Assembly: GCF_010894435.1 (NCBI RefSeq)
Contig: NZ_JAAIXZ010000017.1
Coordinates: 62,001 to 126,000, forward strand
Reading direction: 5' to 3'
Source: Pyxidicoccus trucidator
Lineage (GTDB): Bacteria > Myxococcota > Myxococcia > Myxococcales > Myxococcaceae
Length of the DNA: 64,000 nucleotides
Shown here: positions 37,689 through 47,398 of the stretch, piece by piece
How the letters are laid out: each line of letters opens with the position of its first letter
How positions within the stretch are numbered: position 1 is the first letter of the stretch
Made by a program: the position numbers and the translations under genes
The notes under the pieces: generated by a model
What the model was told of the DNA's origin: nothing
What the model saw: the letters and a program-made list of their open reading frames with translations, nothing else
Databases searched by the model: none

Positions 37689-37712
37689 GTCATTTCCACG
37701 GTGACGGTGGGA

Positions 37713-39629
<1,917 letters not shown>

Positions 39630-39750
39630 GTGTCAGCTGCCCTTTCGGTACTCGGCGGGATGAGGGCCGCGCTGGGAAGAACCCCAGCTATTTCCATCAT
39701 TTGGCCGACACCAGGCGAGCAACCCAACGTCGGACCGTATCAGCAACAGC

Positions 39751-39776
39751 AAAAAGCCCTCAACTATTTAGGGGGC
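39751..39776 (-). terminator. Possible intrinsic terminator after tilS
   Basis: On the minus strand, about 35 bases past the tilS stop, a short hairpin (GCCC-type stem with one bulged base, AT-rich loop) is followed directly by five U residues. The stem is only about five pairs, so the signal is moderate. Confidence 0.4.
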
Positions 39777-39809
39777 CGCGGCCATCCCCTCACTCTGCAC
39801 TGTTCCACT

Positions 39810-41165
39810 CTATAACGAAGGGGGCCGCTGAATGCTCGCACCCGGAGGTGCCGCCCACAGGGAGTGTCCGGAAGGAACTCCTGTTGACGCGGGTGCCCAC
39901 AACCCGGGGAGCCACAGCACCTGCCCCCCGGCGTCCACCACCACCGGCCACGTACCGCGCGTTTCCTCCGGCACCCGAAGGTCCACCAACAGGTCCTGGA
40001 GCTTTCGTTGTCCCGCCGCCATCCGGAGGCGGTCGCCCGGTTGGCGTGTCCGCACGGTGAGCGGCCACAGCGTCCCCTCGGCGAGCACAAGCCCGTGCAT
40101 GCCCGTCGGCGGCGGTCCGCGCGCCACGGAGAAGCGCCAGCCCGTTCCGTCCAGCGCTCCCCGCGCGCCCTCACCCTCCAGGTGCAGCTCCGCCGGGGCC
40201 ACGGGCGGGCGGGGACGGAAGGTGCGGACCCGCCCGCCGACGGCGCGCAGCTCGTAGCCCTGCCCCAGCGGGGTGTTGCGCCCCCGCTCCACCGCGCTCA
40301 GCACGCGCAGCAGCGTGGCGTCATCCACTGGCAGGCCGTCCCTCTCGAGCAGGCGGACGAGCACCCGCCGCCGCAGCGGCGGCTCCAGCGCGCGCACCCC
40401 CACGGCATCCAGGCTTTCGTCGTGCAGCAGCAGCCGCCGCCACGCCTCCTCCGCCAGGCGCGTCAGCAGCGCGTCGTCCTCCGCCGCATGCCGGGCGAAG
40501 GCCGCCAGCCGCGCCTCCACGCGGTAGCCCGCGGCGCGCGACAGGGCCGGCAGCACGTCCTCCCGGATGCGCGTCCGGAAGAAGAGCGGGTCCGAGTTCA
40601 TCGGGTCTGTCCAGAAGCCGACACCCTCCGCCTCCAGGAAGGCGACCACCTCGTCGCGCGTACGGTCCAGGAGCGGACGGACGAGCCCCGGACGCGAGGC
40701 GTGGATTCCACCCGCGCCCCGCAGCGCCGTGCCGCGCGCGAGCCGCATCAGCAGCGTCTCCGCCTGGTCGCTCGCCGTGTGAGCGGTGGCCACCACGTCC
40801 AGCCCACGCTCGCGCCGCACCGTCTCCAGCATCGCGTAGCGGGCCTCGCGCGCCCTCGCCTCGAGGCCCGTGCCCGCGCCCACCTCCAGCACCCGCGCAT
40901 GGCACGGCACGCCCAGGCGGGCGGCCAGGCCCTCGACTGCCCGCACCTCTGCCTCGGCCCCGGGCCTCAGGCCATGGTCCAGCGTGGCGGCCTCCACGCG
41001 CAGCCCCAGGCGGGGCGCCACGCGCACGGTGCCGACCAGCAGTGCGGTGGAGTCAGCGCCTCCTGAGACGGCGAGCAGCACCGAGCGCCCCTCGAGGCCG
41101 AGGCGCTTGTAGGCCGCCTCCAAGGTCTTCGTCAGAGGCTGCGGTGGGAGGTCAATGCGGGGCAT
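39810..41165 (-). CDS. tilS: tRNA(Ile)-lysidine synthase
   Basis: A 451-residue PP-loop ATPase that adds lysine to C34 of the CAU-anticodon tRNA(Ile). The PP-loop LLAVSGGADSTALL lies near residue 30, followed by ATLDHGLRPGAEAEV and ATAHTASDQAETLLMRLARGT, the family signatures. The C-terminal 200 residues hold the substrate-binding domain (RTRQPGDRLRMAAGQRKLQDLLVD). The start ATG lacks a clear Shine-Dalgarno site. tilS next to ftsH is a common arrangement in many bacteria. Confidence 0.94.
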   Translation of the reverse strand: MPRIDLPPQPLTKTLEAAYKRLGLEGRSVLLAVSGGADSTALLVGTVRVAPRLGLRVEAATLDHGLRPGAEAEVRAVEGLAARLGVPCHARVLEVGAGTGLEARAREARYAMLETVRRERGLDVVATAHTASDQAETLLMRLARGTALRGAGGIHASRPGLVRPLLDRTRDEVVAFLEAEGVGFWTDPMNSDPLFFRTRIREDVLPALSRAAGYRVEARLAAFARHAAEDDALLTRLAEEAWRRLLLHDESLDAVGVRALEPPLRRRVLVRLLERDGLPVDDATLLRVLSAVERGRNTPLGQGYELRAVGGRVRTFRPRPPVAPAELHLEGEGARGALDGTGWRFSVARGPPPTGMHGLVLAEGTLWPLTVRTRQPGDRLRMAAGQRKLQDLLVDLRVPEETRGTWPVVVDAGGQVLWLPGLWAPASTGVPSGHSLWAAPPGASIQRPPSL

Positions 41166-41327
41166 CTGACAGGGGCGGAATGGATTGTCGAATGGCTGGG
41201 TTACAGAGGCGCATGCGGTTGAAGGTAGGGGGGTCGGTTCTTATGATCGTCACACCGGATGGGCGTGGTCGCGGAAGCGGAAATAGTCGCTTTCGTTGGG
41301 ATTGTTGAGCGGACGGTCGAATTTCAA

Positions 41328-41456
41328 GGTGTTGGGCCTAGGGGTCCCCCCCCTCCCCCTCTGGGCCCACGGGTCCGCCAGGAGATCCACTCCCGGCGGT
41401 CCCTCTTTCCGAAGCGCCCCGGACTTCCTCGCTTGAGGTCCGGGGCGTTTCCTTTT
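41328..41456 (+). ncRNA. Candidate structured small RNA ending at an orphan terminator
   Basis: The plus strand shows a stem of nine pairs with one mismatch (41371-41379 with 41395-41403) containing a small inner stem (41381-41384 with 41390-41393), then a ten-pair terminator hairpin and a U-rich tail. No plus-strand gene precedes it within 2 kb, so the terminator needs another transcript. The 5' end given is a guess, and no promoter was identified. It could also be a leader or attenuator of the following RHH-like genes. Confidence 0.25.
41415..41456 (+). terminator. Intrinsic terminator, plus strand
   Basis: A ten-pair GC stem plus a wobble pair (41415-41424 with 41438-41447) is followed by tttcctttttc. 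This is the best intrinsic terminator in the window. No annotated plus-strand gene lies immediately upstream. Confidence 0.75.
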
Positions 41457-41619
41457 TCGCGCCCTGCTGCACACGTCACGTGCGACTGCACGAGCCCGGG
41501 TGTGGACCATGCGGACGCGGAATCAGTCCTTTGAAACCGTTGACCCACTTGTGAGTCTGTCGGATAACGACCCTGGTGTGTTCAGGTCGTCACCTCGAAT
41601 CCGCCCCGGAGACCCAGGT

Positions 41620-41823
41620 ATGGCAGGCACTGACAAGCGCAAGCAGTCGCTGTACTTCCCCGAGGAGATGCTGAAGGAGATCCAGGAGGAAGCGACCCGC
41701 CAGGACCGCTCCCTGTCGTGGGTCGTTCAGCAGGCGTGGAAGATCGCCCGTGAGCGCATCAAGTCGTTCCCCGCCGTGAACGACGTGACTGGCGACGAGC
41801 GCCAGGACCCACGGGAGGAGTAG
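41620..41823 (+). CDS. Small ribbon-helix-helix-like protein, copy 1
   Basis: A 67-residue protein with the pattern KQSLYFPEEMLKEIQEEATRQ followed by DRSLSWVVQQAWKIA: a short beta-strand then two helices, as in ribbon-helix-helix (CopG-like) DNA-binding proteins. It matches, by memory, a small family common in myxobacteria (TIGR04563). The start at this ATG gives a compact protein; the frame is open upstream but lacks a better start. The second copy begins eight bases after its stop, so they form a tandem pair. The target is unknown. Confidence 0.82.
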   Translation: MAGTDKRKQSLYFPEEMLKEIQEEATRQDRSLSWVVQQAWKIARERIKSFPAVNDVTGDERQDPREE

Positions 41824-41830
41824 CGAGGGC

Positions 41831-42106
41831 ATGGCCACGACCGACCATCGCAAGCAGAGTCTCTACTTCCCCGAGGACATGCTGGAGGAGATCCAGCGTG
41901 AGGCGACGCGGCAGGACCGCTCGCTCTCGTGGATCGTGCAGCAGGCGTGGAAGGTGGCGCGCGGCGACATCCGGAAGATGCCTTCCGTGAATGACGTGCT
42001 GAGCCCGCCGCCCCGTCCCGCGCCGGCGCCCGTCGCCGCGGCGGTGGCTCCCACGGCCGCAGTGCCGGTGGTAGCCGCGGCCTCGTCCTCGGACGAGTCC
42101 AAGTAG
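41831..42106 (+). CDS. Small ribbon-helix-helix-like protein, copy 2
   Basis: A 91-residue paralogue of the gene just upstream. The core KQSLYFPEDMLEEIQREATRQ and DRSLSWIVQQAWKVA is nearly identical to copy 1. After residue 55 it has a low-complexity Pro/Ala/Val tail (VLSPPPRPAPAPVAAAVAP and more) ending SSSDESK, which copy 1 lacks. Two such proteins could form a heterodimer or act as repressor and antagonist; this is inference. It is followed by a strong hairpin and a T-rich stretch. Confidence 0.82.
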   Translation: MATTDHRKQSLYFPEDMLEEIQREATRQDRSLSWIVQQAWKVARGDIRKMPSVNDVLSPPPRPAPAPVAAAVAPTAAVPVVAAASSSDESK

Positions 42107-42148
42107 TCCCCCGGCTCCCGCGCACGGCCCTCCGGCACTCCTGCCGGT

Positions 42149-42215
42149 GGGCCGCGCGGGCACAAGCGCGCGGCCCCAACGCGCTTTCCGGCTCCTCCGG
42201 GAGGGTCGTTTTTTT
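42149..42215 (+). terminator. Hairpin and T-tract after the RHH-like pair
   Basis: A perfect ten-bp stem with an eight-base loop (42149-42158 with 42167-42176) is followed 14 bases later by a small CTCC/GGAG hairpin and seven T residues at 42209-42215. Either hairpin may end the transcript; the second ends 40 bases before the next start. Confidence 0.6.
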
Positions 42216-42254
42216 GCCGGGCCTCCTGCGCCGTGCGAGGGATCTGCGCACTCC

Positions 42255-43847
42255 ATGCGCGACTCGCTGGCCTTGCACCTCGCACTGTTCCGCCGCCAGA
42301 GGGCGCAGATTGCCCGCGTGGTGGACGGCCACACCGACGCCTTTCGTGCCTACGAGGCCCGCTACCGGCGGCGTACCGCCGGCTACCGGCGCATCGTGAC
42401 GCTGCCCGCGGTGCACCAGCAGGTGCAGGCCGCGGACGTCGTGTACGTGGGCGACTACCACACGCTCCCGCTCGCGCAGCAGACGTACCTCGCCCTGGTG
42501 GAGCGCGCGCTCGCGTCGGGCCGCCGCGTCGTCCTCGCGCTCGAGTGCGTGGAGGGCCGTCACCAGTCCGCGCTGGACGCGTGGCTCGCGGGCCGGCTGC
42601 CGGAGCGCGCGCTGCTGGAGCGGCTGGGCGTCGCGGCCAGCGCCTCGGGCTTCAGTGCCGGGACGGGCGTTCGCGCCCTGCTCTCCTTCGCGCGGCGGCA
42701 GCGGCTGGAGGTGGTGGGCATCGACCGGCGCGCCCAGGGTGAGCGCTCGCTGGCGCTGCGGGACGCCTACGCGGCCGAGCGCATCGCCCGCGCGGCGCGC
42801 GCGGAGGACCGGCCGCTGGTCATGGTGCTGGTGGGCCAGTACCACGTGGCGCCCTGCCACCTGCCCGCGCAGGTGGAGCGCGCGCTCGGCGCGGACGCGC
42901 GGCGGGGGCTCGTGGTGTACCAGAACGCGGAAGGCGTCTGGTGGCGGCTGGCGCGCGAGGGACGCGTGGGCGCGGCGGAGGCGGTGGAGTTGGCGGACGG
43001 CGCGCTGTGCCTCCTCAACGCCTCCCCCGTCGTGTGCCAGCAGAGCTTCCTCGACTACCTGGAGGCGGAGGCCGGGGACGCGCCGCTGGTGGACGCGGAC
43101 CGGAGCGCGGCGGAGCGGTTCCGGGAGATGTCGGCGCTGATTGGCCGCCTGGCCGGAGTGCCGGTGCTGCGCGCGCTGGACTCGGTGGAGGTGACGACGG
43201 CGGCGGACGGCGACGTGCTGGCGCGCATCCAGCAGCGCGGGCGCTTCACGCACTCGGAGCTGACACAGCTGAGGCGGCACATCCTCTCGCGGGAGAGCGG
43301 CTACATCCCCCGGGCGCGCACGGCGTACCTCGCGTCACTCTCGCTGAACCACGCGGCGGAGGAGGCGGCGCACTTCGTCCGGCACTGCGCGGTGGGCGAC
43401 GCCATGGAGGCGCCGCGCCGCGCGTCCGAGGCGTTCTACGCGCGCTGCATGGAGGAGGCGCTCGGCTTCTTCGGCTCGAAGCTGGTGAACCCGCGCCGCA
43501 CGTGCCCGGGGCTGGCCGAGTGGGCGAAGCGCTTCGGCGAGGGCCGGGGCGTGGAGCGGCAGATTGCCGCCTTCGTGCTGGCGCACAAGGCCGCGGAGAC
43601 CGAGGGCCCCGAGGAGGCCGTGAAGCTGCTGCCCCTTCGCAAGGACCGGCTCTTCCACGGCGTCAGCCACGCCCTGGGCTACCTGCTGGGCGACAGGCTC
43701 TACCAGGCCTTCGACGAGGGCAGCGTGGCGAAGGCGGAAGTGCAGGCGCTCTTCCGCGATCCATTCGAGGACCCGCGGGGCGCGTACTTCACGTGGACGG
43801 AGCGCCTGGGCGCCCCGAGCAGGATGTCCGCCGTCACGCAGGGCTGA
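42255..43847 (+). CDS. ChaN/Tiki-fold family protein, cytoplasmic form
   Basis: A 530-residue protein. Residues about 55-300 resemble the ChaN domain (haem-iron regulated lipoproteins of the EreA/ChaN/Tiki fold): a strand then VVYVGDYHTLPLAQQTY, VLALECVEGRHQSALDAWL, VVGIDRRAQGERSLALRDAY and VMVLVGQYHVAPCHLP. The GDYH and GQYH turns correspond to the putative metal-site histidines. Unlike ChaN it has no signal peptide or lipobox. The C-terminal 230 residues (SLNHAAEEAAHFVRHC, FFGSKLVNPRRTCPGLAEW) are a helical extension not recognised elsewhere. Function is unknown. Confidence 0.8.
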   Translation: MRDSLALHLALFRRQRAQIARVVDGHTDAFRAYEARYRRRTAGYRRIVTLPAVHQQVQAADVVYVGDYHTLPLAQQTYLALVERALASGRRVVLALECVEGRHQSALDAWLAGRLPERALLERLGVAASASGFSAGTGVRALLSFARRQRLEVVGIDRRAQGERSLALRDAYAAERIARAARAEDRPLVMVLVGQYHVAPCHLPAQVERALGADARRGLVVYQNAEGVWWRLAREGRVGAAEAVELADGALCLLNASPVVCQQSFLDYLEAEAGDAPLVDADRSAAERFREMSALIGRLAGVPVLRALDSVEVTTAADGDVLARIQQRGRFTHSELTQLRRHILSRESGYIPRARTAYLASLSLNHAAEEAAHFVRHCAVGDAMEAPRRASEAFYARCMEEALGFFGSKLVNPRRTCPGLAEWAKRFGEGRGVERQIAAFVLAHKAAETEGPEEAVKLLPLRKDRLFHGVSHALGYLLGDRLYQAFDEGSVAKAEVQALFRDPFEDPRGAYFTWTERLGAPSRMSAVTQG

Positions 43848-43901
43848 GCGGCGGGCACCGTCGTCGCCGGCCCGAGCTGCCGGGCTCCGGGGCACGACGT
43901 C

Positions 43902-44294
43902 CTACTGGGCGTCCTTCGGCTTGACGGCGCCCTTCACCTTCGTGCGGAACTCGCGCATCCGCTCCTTGAACTTCATGCGCTGATCCTCGGAGAGCTGACC
44001 GCCCGCCGCCTCGCGCTGGGCCTTCATCTCCTCGCGGAGCTGGCGCCCCTCGGTCTTGAAGAGGTCGGCCTGGGCCTGGGTGATGCGCCCCTCGGCCACC
44101 GCGCGGTCGAGGCGGTGCTCCAGGCGGAACATCCTCCCCCCGTGCTTGCCGCGCTTGTGATGCTTGCCCTCGTGGTGGCCCTGCTCCGGCGTGGGCGCGG
44201 GGGCCGGCGTGGGAGTGGCCTCGGCGGCCAGCATCGGGGTGGCGAACAGCAGCGACGCAACGACAGCGGACCGCAGGGCGGACGTCAGACGCAT
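43902..44294 (-). CDS. Periplasmic CpxP/Spy-like small protein
   Basis: A 130-residue exported protein with a clear Sec signal (MRLTSALRSAVVASLLFATPMLA). It is followed by a Pro/Ala stretch, a His/Lys/Gly-rich segment (HHEGKHHKRGKHGG), then helices rich in Glu, Arg, Gln and Met (RMFRLEHRLDRAVAEGRI and REEMKAQREAAGGQL). The composition and length resemble CpxP/Spy-type periplasmic chaperones. The His-rich segment may bind metal ions. It is monocistronic as far as seen. Family assignment is by resemblance only. Confidence 0.65.
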   Translation of the reverse strand: MRLTSALRSAVVASLLFATPMLAAEATPTPAPAPTPEQGHHEGKHHKRGKHGGRMFRLEHRLDRAVAEGRITQAQADLFKTEGRQLREEMKAQREAAGGQLSEDQRMKFKERMREFRTKVKGAVKPKDAQ

Positions 44295-44371
44295 GGTGGA
44301 CTTCTCCTCGGCTCATGGCGACGCGACCTGGTGTCGCGTCGTCTTCTGCCTGAGAGAACCCCGCGCGCGCC

Positions 44372-44421
44372 AAAAGGTTAAATCCGCCCGCATCCGGGGG
44401 TGGAAACCCCTCTGACGCGGG
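44372..44421 (-). terminator. Possible terminator after the methyltransferase gene
   Basis: On the minus strand, a nested hairpin (outer CCCGC with GCGGG at 44387-44421, inner four-pair stem) is followed by a moderately U-rich run (ATTTAACCTTTT). It lies about 40 bases after the methyltransferase stop. Confidence 0.4.
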
Positions 44422-44461
44422 CAGGGTGCCGGCCTCGCGAGCCAGCCCCCTGCCCCAAGTC

Positions 44462-45247
44462 CTACCGCGCCATGGGCTTCACGGCGCGCGTGGCGATGAA
44501 GCCGGAGAGGTACTCGGACAGCTTGTCCCCGGGAACGTGCTTGTCCTCGAAGAAGCCGGTGATGGCGAAGCCCGCGTCCGTCTGCCCGCCGAGCTGATCC
44601 TCCAGCGAGTGCGCGTAGCACAGGGGCTCGTCCCCGTAGCGCGCGCGCTCCTCGTCCGTGAGGCTGGTGAAGTCCGAGTACGGCATCTTGTACTTGAGCT
44701 GCATCACTCCCTGCTGCTCCAGCTTCGGATCGAACAGGAAGATGACGGGGTTGCTGAAGCCCGCCAGCAGCGCGCCGCCCGGACGCAGCACGCGGTACGC
44801 CTCGCGCCACACGGGGCGGATGGTGTCCACGAAGCAGTTGGAGCACGGGTGGAAGACGAGGTCGAAGCTGCCGTCGGGGAAGGCGGACAGGTCGCGCATG
44901 TCGCCCTCCACCAGCCGCAGCTCCAGGCCGTCACGCTCGGCCACCTTGCGGTCCTGCCCGAGCTGGGCGGGCGAGTTGTCCAGCACCGTCACCCGCGCCC
45001 CCGCCGCGGCGAAGACTGGCGCCTGCTGCCCGCCCGCGCCCGCCAGGCACAGCACGTCCTTGCCCGCCAGGTCGCCGAACCACTCGCGCGGCACCGGCTT
45101 GTTGGGGGTGAGCACCACGCTCCACTCCCCGCGTCGCGCTGCGGCGATGACCTCCGGGCCCACCGGCAGCGTCCACCGGTCTCCCTTCGCCACCTGCCGG
45201 TCCCACGCCTCGCGGTTGTAACGTCGTACGTCGGCATCAAGTGTCAT
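44462..45247 (-). CDS. Class I SAM-dependent methyltransferase
   Basis: A 261-residue Rossmann methyltransferase. The SAM-binding glycine motif is DVLCLAGAGGQQAPVFAAAGA, followed by the acidic VTVLDNSPAQL and motif EGDMRDLSAFPDGSFDLVFH, then YRVLRPGGALLAGF. The substrate is not evident; the N-terminus NREAWDRQV is common in methyltransferases acting on small molecules. Its start overlaps the end of the SDR gene by 11 bases, so the two are translationally coupled. Confidence 0.88.
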   Translation of the reverse strand: MTLDADVRRYNREAWDRQVAKGDRWTLPVGPEVIAAARRGEWSVVLTPNKPVPREWFGDLAGKDVLCLAGAGGQQAPVFAAAGARVTVLDNSPAQLGQDRKVAERDGLELRLVEGDMRDLSAFPDGSFDLVFHPCSNCFVDTIRPVWREAYRVLRPGGALLAGFSNPVIFLFDPKLEQQGVMQLKYKMPYSDFTSLTDEERARYGDEPLCYAHSLEDQLGGQTDAGFAITGFFEDKHVPGDKLSEYLSGFIATRAVKPMAR

Positions 45248-46013
45248 GAAGCACCCGTCCTTCCATCCCTCCCGCCACGGTGATGACCTCGCCCGTCACG
45301 TGGCCGGAGATGCGGTCCGAGGCGAGTGACACCACGACGCGTGCCACGTCCTCCGGCTGACCGACCTTCCGGAGCGGCATGGTGCGCGTCACGCGCTTCA
45401 CGAAGCCCGGGTCGTCCAGCTTGTCGCGGTGCCGGTCCACCGCCGTCCAGCCTGGGCACACCACGTTGACGCGGCCCAGGGGGGCGATACGGCCCAGCTC
45501 GTTCTTCAGGCTCTTGACGAAGCCCCCCGCCAGCGCGCCCTTGGCCGCCGCGTAGTCCGAGTGCCCCGCCTCGCCGAACAGCCCCGCCGTGGAGCTGATG
45601 ATGACGATGTTGCCCGTGCCCGTGGTGGCCACGTGCCGAAGGAAGGCACGGCAGCACAGGAACACGCTGTCCAGGTTCTCCGCCAGCGTGCGGCGCCAGC
45701 GCTCCAGGGACATCTGCCACACCGGGGCGTCGGGCGCGGGCCACACGCCCGCATTGCACACCAGCACGTCCAGCCGGCCCAGCGCCGACACGGCCGCGGG
45801 CACCAGCGCGTCCACGTCCGCCTCCACCGTCAGGTCCGCGCGCACCGCCGCGCCACCCACCTCGCGCGCCAGCGTCTCCGCCCCCTGCGCGTTGGAGTGG
45901 TAGTGCACCGCCACCTTCGCGCCCTCCTCGAAGAACGCGCGAGTCAGCGCCGTGCCGATGCCACCCGCGCCGCCCGTGACGAGGACGCCCCTGCCCTTCA
46001 GCTCCGTGTCCAT
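45237..46013 (-). CDS. Short-chain dehydrogenase/reductase
   Basis: A 258-residue classical SDR. The nucleotide site TGGAGGIGTALTRAF is near residue 10, the NAG motif reads CNAGVWPAP, the catalytic Ser lies in IISSTAGLFG, and Tyr and Lys in SDYAAAKGALAG. NADPH preference cannot be decided from this. It is downstream of kce after 162 bases and upstream of a methyltransferase it overlaps, so it may belong to the lysine-degradation transcript, possibly for 3-hydroxyacyl or related steps; that is inference. The start is the ATG giving MDTELKGRG. Confidence 0.9.
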   Translation of the reverse strand: MDTELKGRGVLVTGGAGGIGTALTRAFFEEGAKVAVHYHSNAQGAETLAREVGGAAVRADLTVEADVDALVPAAVSALGRLDVLVCNAGVWPAPDAPVWQMSLERWRRTLAENLDSVFLCCRAFLRHVATTGTGNIVIISSTAGLFGEAGHSDYAAAKGALAGGFVKSLKNELGRIAPLGRVNVVCPGWTAVDRHRDKLDDPGFVKRVTRTMPLRKVGQPEDVARVVVSLASDRISGHVTGEVITVAGGMEGRVLHDT

Positions 46014-46175
46014 CCGTGGCTTCCTTCCCGGGGCCAGCCGTCCTCGGAGACCGGGCACACTGGTGGCGTCCGGCGGCTCCGACAGCGGGGACCCCGTTTC
46101 CGAGAACACCTGCATGCCGCCGAGCCTCCAGCCGAGGCCCGGCGGCGTCCCACCCCTGGGTGCCGCCCTGGCCGC

Positions 46176-47003
46176 TCAGCTCAGGCGCAGCAGCTTCCGG
46201 GCCTGCTCCGGCGTGGCCGGCTCACGGCCGTTGGCCCGCGCGCGCTTCGCGGCCTCGGCGACCAGCTCCCAGTTGCCCTTCGCGAGCACGCCCTTGGACA
46301 CGTAGATGTTGTCCTCCAGGCCCACGCGCGCGTTGCCGCCCCGCTTCGCCGCCTCGTCCACGTAGGGCAGCTGGTGCCGGCCCACGCCCGCGACCGTCCA
46401 GGTGGAGCCCTCCGGCAGCGCGGCAATCATGAAGTCCAGCACCTCGGGCCGGGGCTGCAGCGTGCCCGGCACCCCGAGCACGAAGTCGAAGTGCGCCGGC
46501 AGGTCCACCAGCCCCTCCTTCGCGAGGTAGCGGGCCTCGTCAATCATGCCCACGTCGAAGCACTCCAGCTCCGGCCGAAGGCCGATGCCGCGGATGCGCT
46601 TCGCGATGTCCCGGACGAGCGGGCGGGGATTCCAGAAGACCTCCTCGCCGAAGTTCACCGTGCCCGTGGTGAGCGTGGCCATGTCCGGCCGGTCCGAGCC
46701 CGTGAGCGTCAGCGGGCCACAGCGCTCGTCCACGCTCATGCCCACCGCGCCGCCGGTGGACGTCTGGATGAGCACGTCCGTGCGCTTGCGGATGGCGCGG
46801 ATGGCGGCGCGGAACAGCTCCGCGTCCTGGGAGGGCTTGCCGTCCGCCGTGCGCACGTGCAGGTGCACCATCGCCGCGCCGGCCTCACGGCAGCGCACCG
46901 CGTCCTCGGCGATCTCCTCGGCGGAGATCGGCAGGTGCGGCGTCTGCTCGCGCGTCGTCTCGGCGCCGACCATCGCCGCGGTGATGACCATGGGCGTGCT
47001 CAT
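46176..47003 (-). CDS. kce: 3-keto-5-aminohexanoate cleavage enzyme
   Basis: A 275-residue TIM-barrel enzyme of the BKACE family. It condenses 5-amino-3-oxohexanoate with acetyl-CoA to yield 3-aminobutyryl-CoA and acetoacetate in lysine degradation. The family motifs MVHLHVRTADGKPS (zinc-site His pair), LIQTSTGGA, GLRPELECFDVGM and ARVGLEDNIYVSKG are intact. The start overlaps the kal stop as ATGA. BKACE enzymes vary in substrate, but the adjacent kal, kamE and kamD genes make the lysine role very likely. Confidence 0.93.
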   Translation of the reverse strand: MSTPMVITAAMVGAETTREQTPHLPISAEEIAEDAVRCREAGAAMVHLHVRTADGKPSQDAELFRAAIRAIRKRTDVLIQTSTGGAVGMSVDERCGPLTLTGSDRPDMATLTTGTVNFGEEVFWNPRPLVRDIAKRIRGIGLRPELECFDVGMIDEARYLAKEGLVDLPAHFDFVLGVPGTLQPRPEVLDFMIAALPEGSTWTVAGVGRHQLPYVDEAAKRGGNARVGLEDNIYVSKGVLAKGNWELVAEAAKRARANGREPATPEQARKLLRLS

Positions 47004-47398
47004 TTTTGACCTCGCTGCTTGTCCTTCGGAACCACGCAGGTCCCCGAAGCACGGCACACCACCACCGGCTCCTGCAACAGGTCCGCCGCCGAATCGTTCA
47101 CGTCCGGGCGCGGGCGGATGACCTTGCGCGCCTCGAAGCGCATCTTCCGCGACGTGTTGCCCGCGCTGACAATCTCCCCTTCCGCCTCGATGAAGTCCCC
47201 GGCGTACACGGGCGCGAGGAACTCCACCGAGTCGTAGGCGCGGAACAGCCCCTCGTCCCCGTCGCTGCGGATGCACAGCTCCGTGGCCACGTCGCCGAAG
47301 AGGCCCAGCATGCGCGCGCCGTCCACGAGGTTGCCGCCGTAGTGCGCGTCATGGCTGCTCATGCGCAGGCGGATGACGGCCTTCGTTCCGGTGCTCAC
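47000..47398 (-). CDS. kal: 3-aminobutyryl-CoA ammonia-lyase
   Basis: A 132-residue hotdog-fold protein that removes ammonia from 3-aminobutyryl-CoA to give crotonyl-CoA. The distinctive stretch RMSSHDAHYGGNLVDGARML followed by GDVATEL is the Kal signature; YAGDFIEAEGEIVSAGNTSRK follows. Start is GTG, which overlaps the kamE stop as GTGA; the stop overlaps the kce start as ATGA. These junctions show a tightly coupled kamE-kal-kce message. Confidence 0.92.
   Translation of the reverse strand: MSTGTKAVIRLRMSSHDAHYGGNLVDGARMLGLFGDVATELCIRSDGDEGLFRAYDSVEFLAPVYAGDFIEAEGEIVSAGNTSRKMRFEARKVIRPRPDVNDSAADLLQEPVVVCRASGTCVVPKDKQRGQK

Larger units (their letters stand above)
41166..41619. other. 454-base intergenic region between divergent tilS and the RHH pair
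   Basis: No protein of normal size is supported here. Three things are visible. First, 41250-41327 on the minus strand could encode a 25-residue peptide from a TTG start, with codon composition and residues that look protein-like (KFDRPLNNPNESDYFRF). Second, nested stem-loops at 41371-41403 are followed by a good terminator at 41415-41456 on the plus strand, although no plus-strand gene lies upstream. Third, the divergent promoters of tilS and of the downstream small genes must lie here, but no convincing -35/-10 pair was seen. Confidence 0.6.

Noticed and set aside
41250..41510. An 86-residue minus-strand frame upstream of tilS
   Set aside because: Its N-terminal 60 residues are Arg/Pro/Gly-rich shadow-like sequence over the hairpins; only the last 25 residues look protein-like and are reported separately.
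41166..41619. tRNA gene in the region between tilS and the RHH-like genes
   Set aside because: No T-loop (GGTTCGAATCC-like), no cloverleaf and no CCA-type acceptor pair could be found on either strand.
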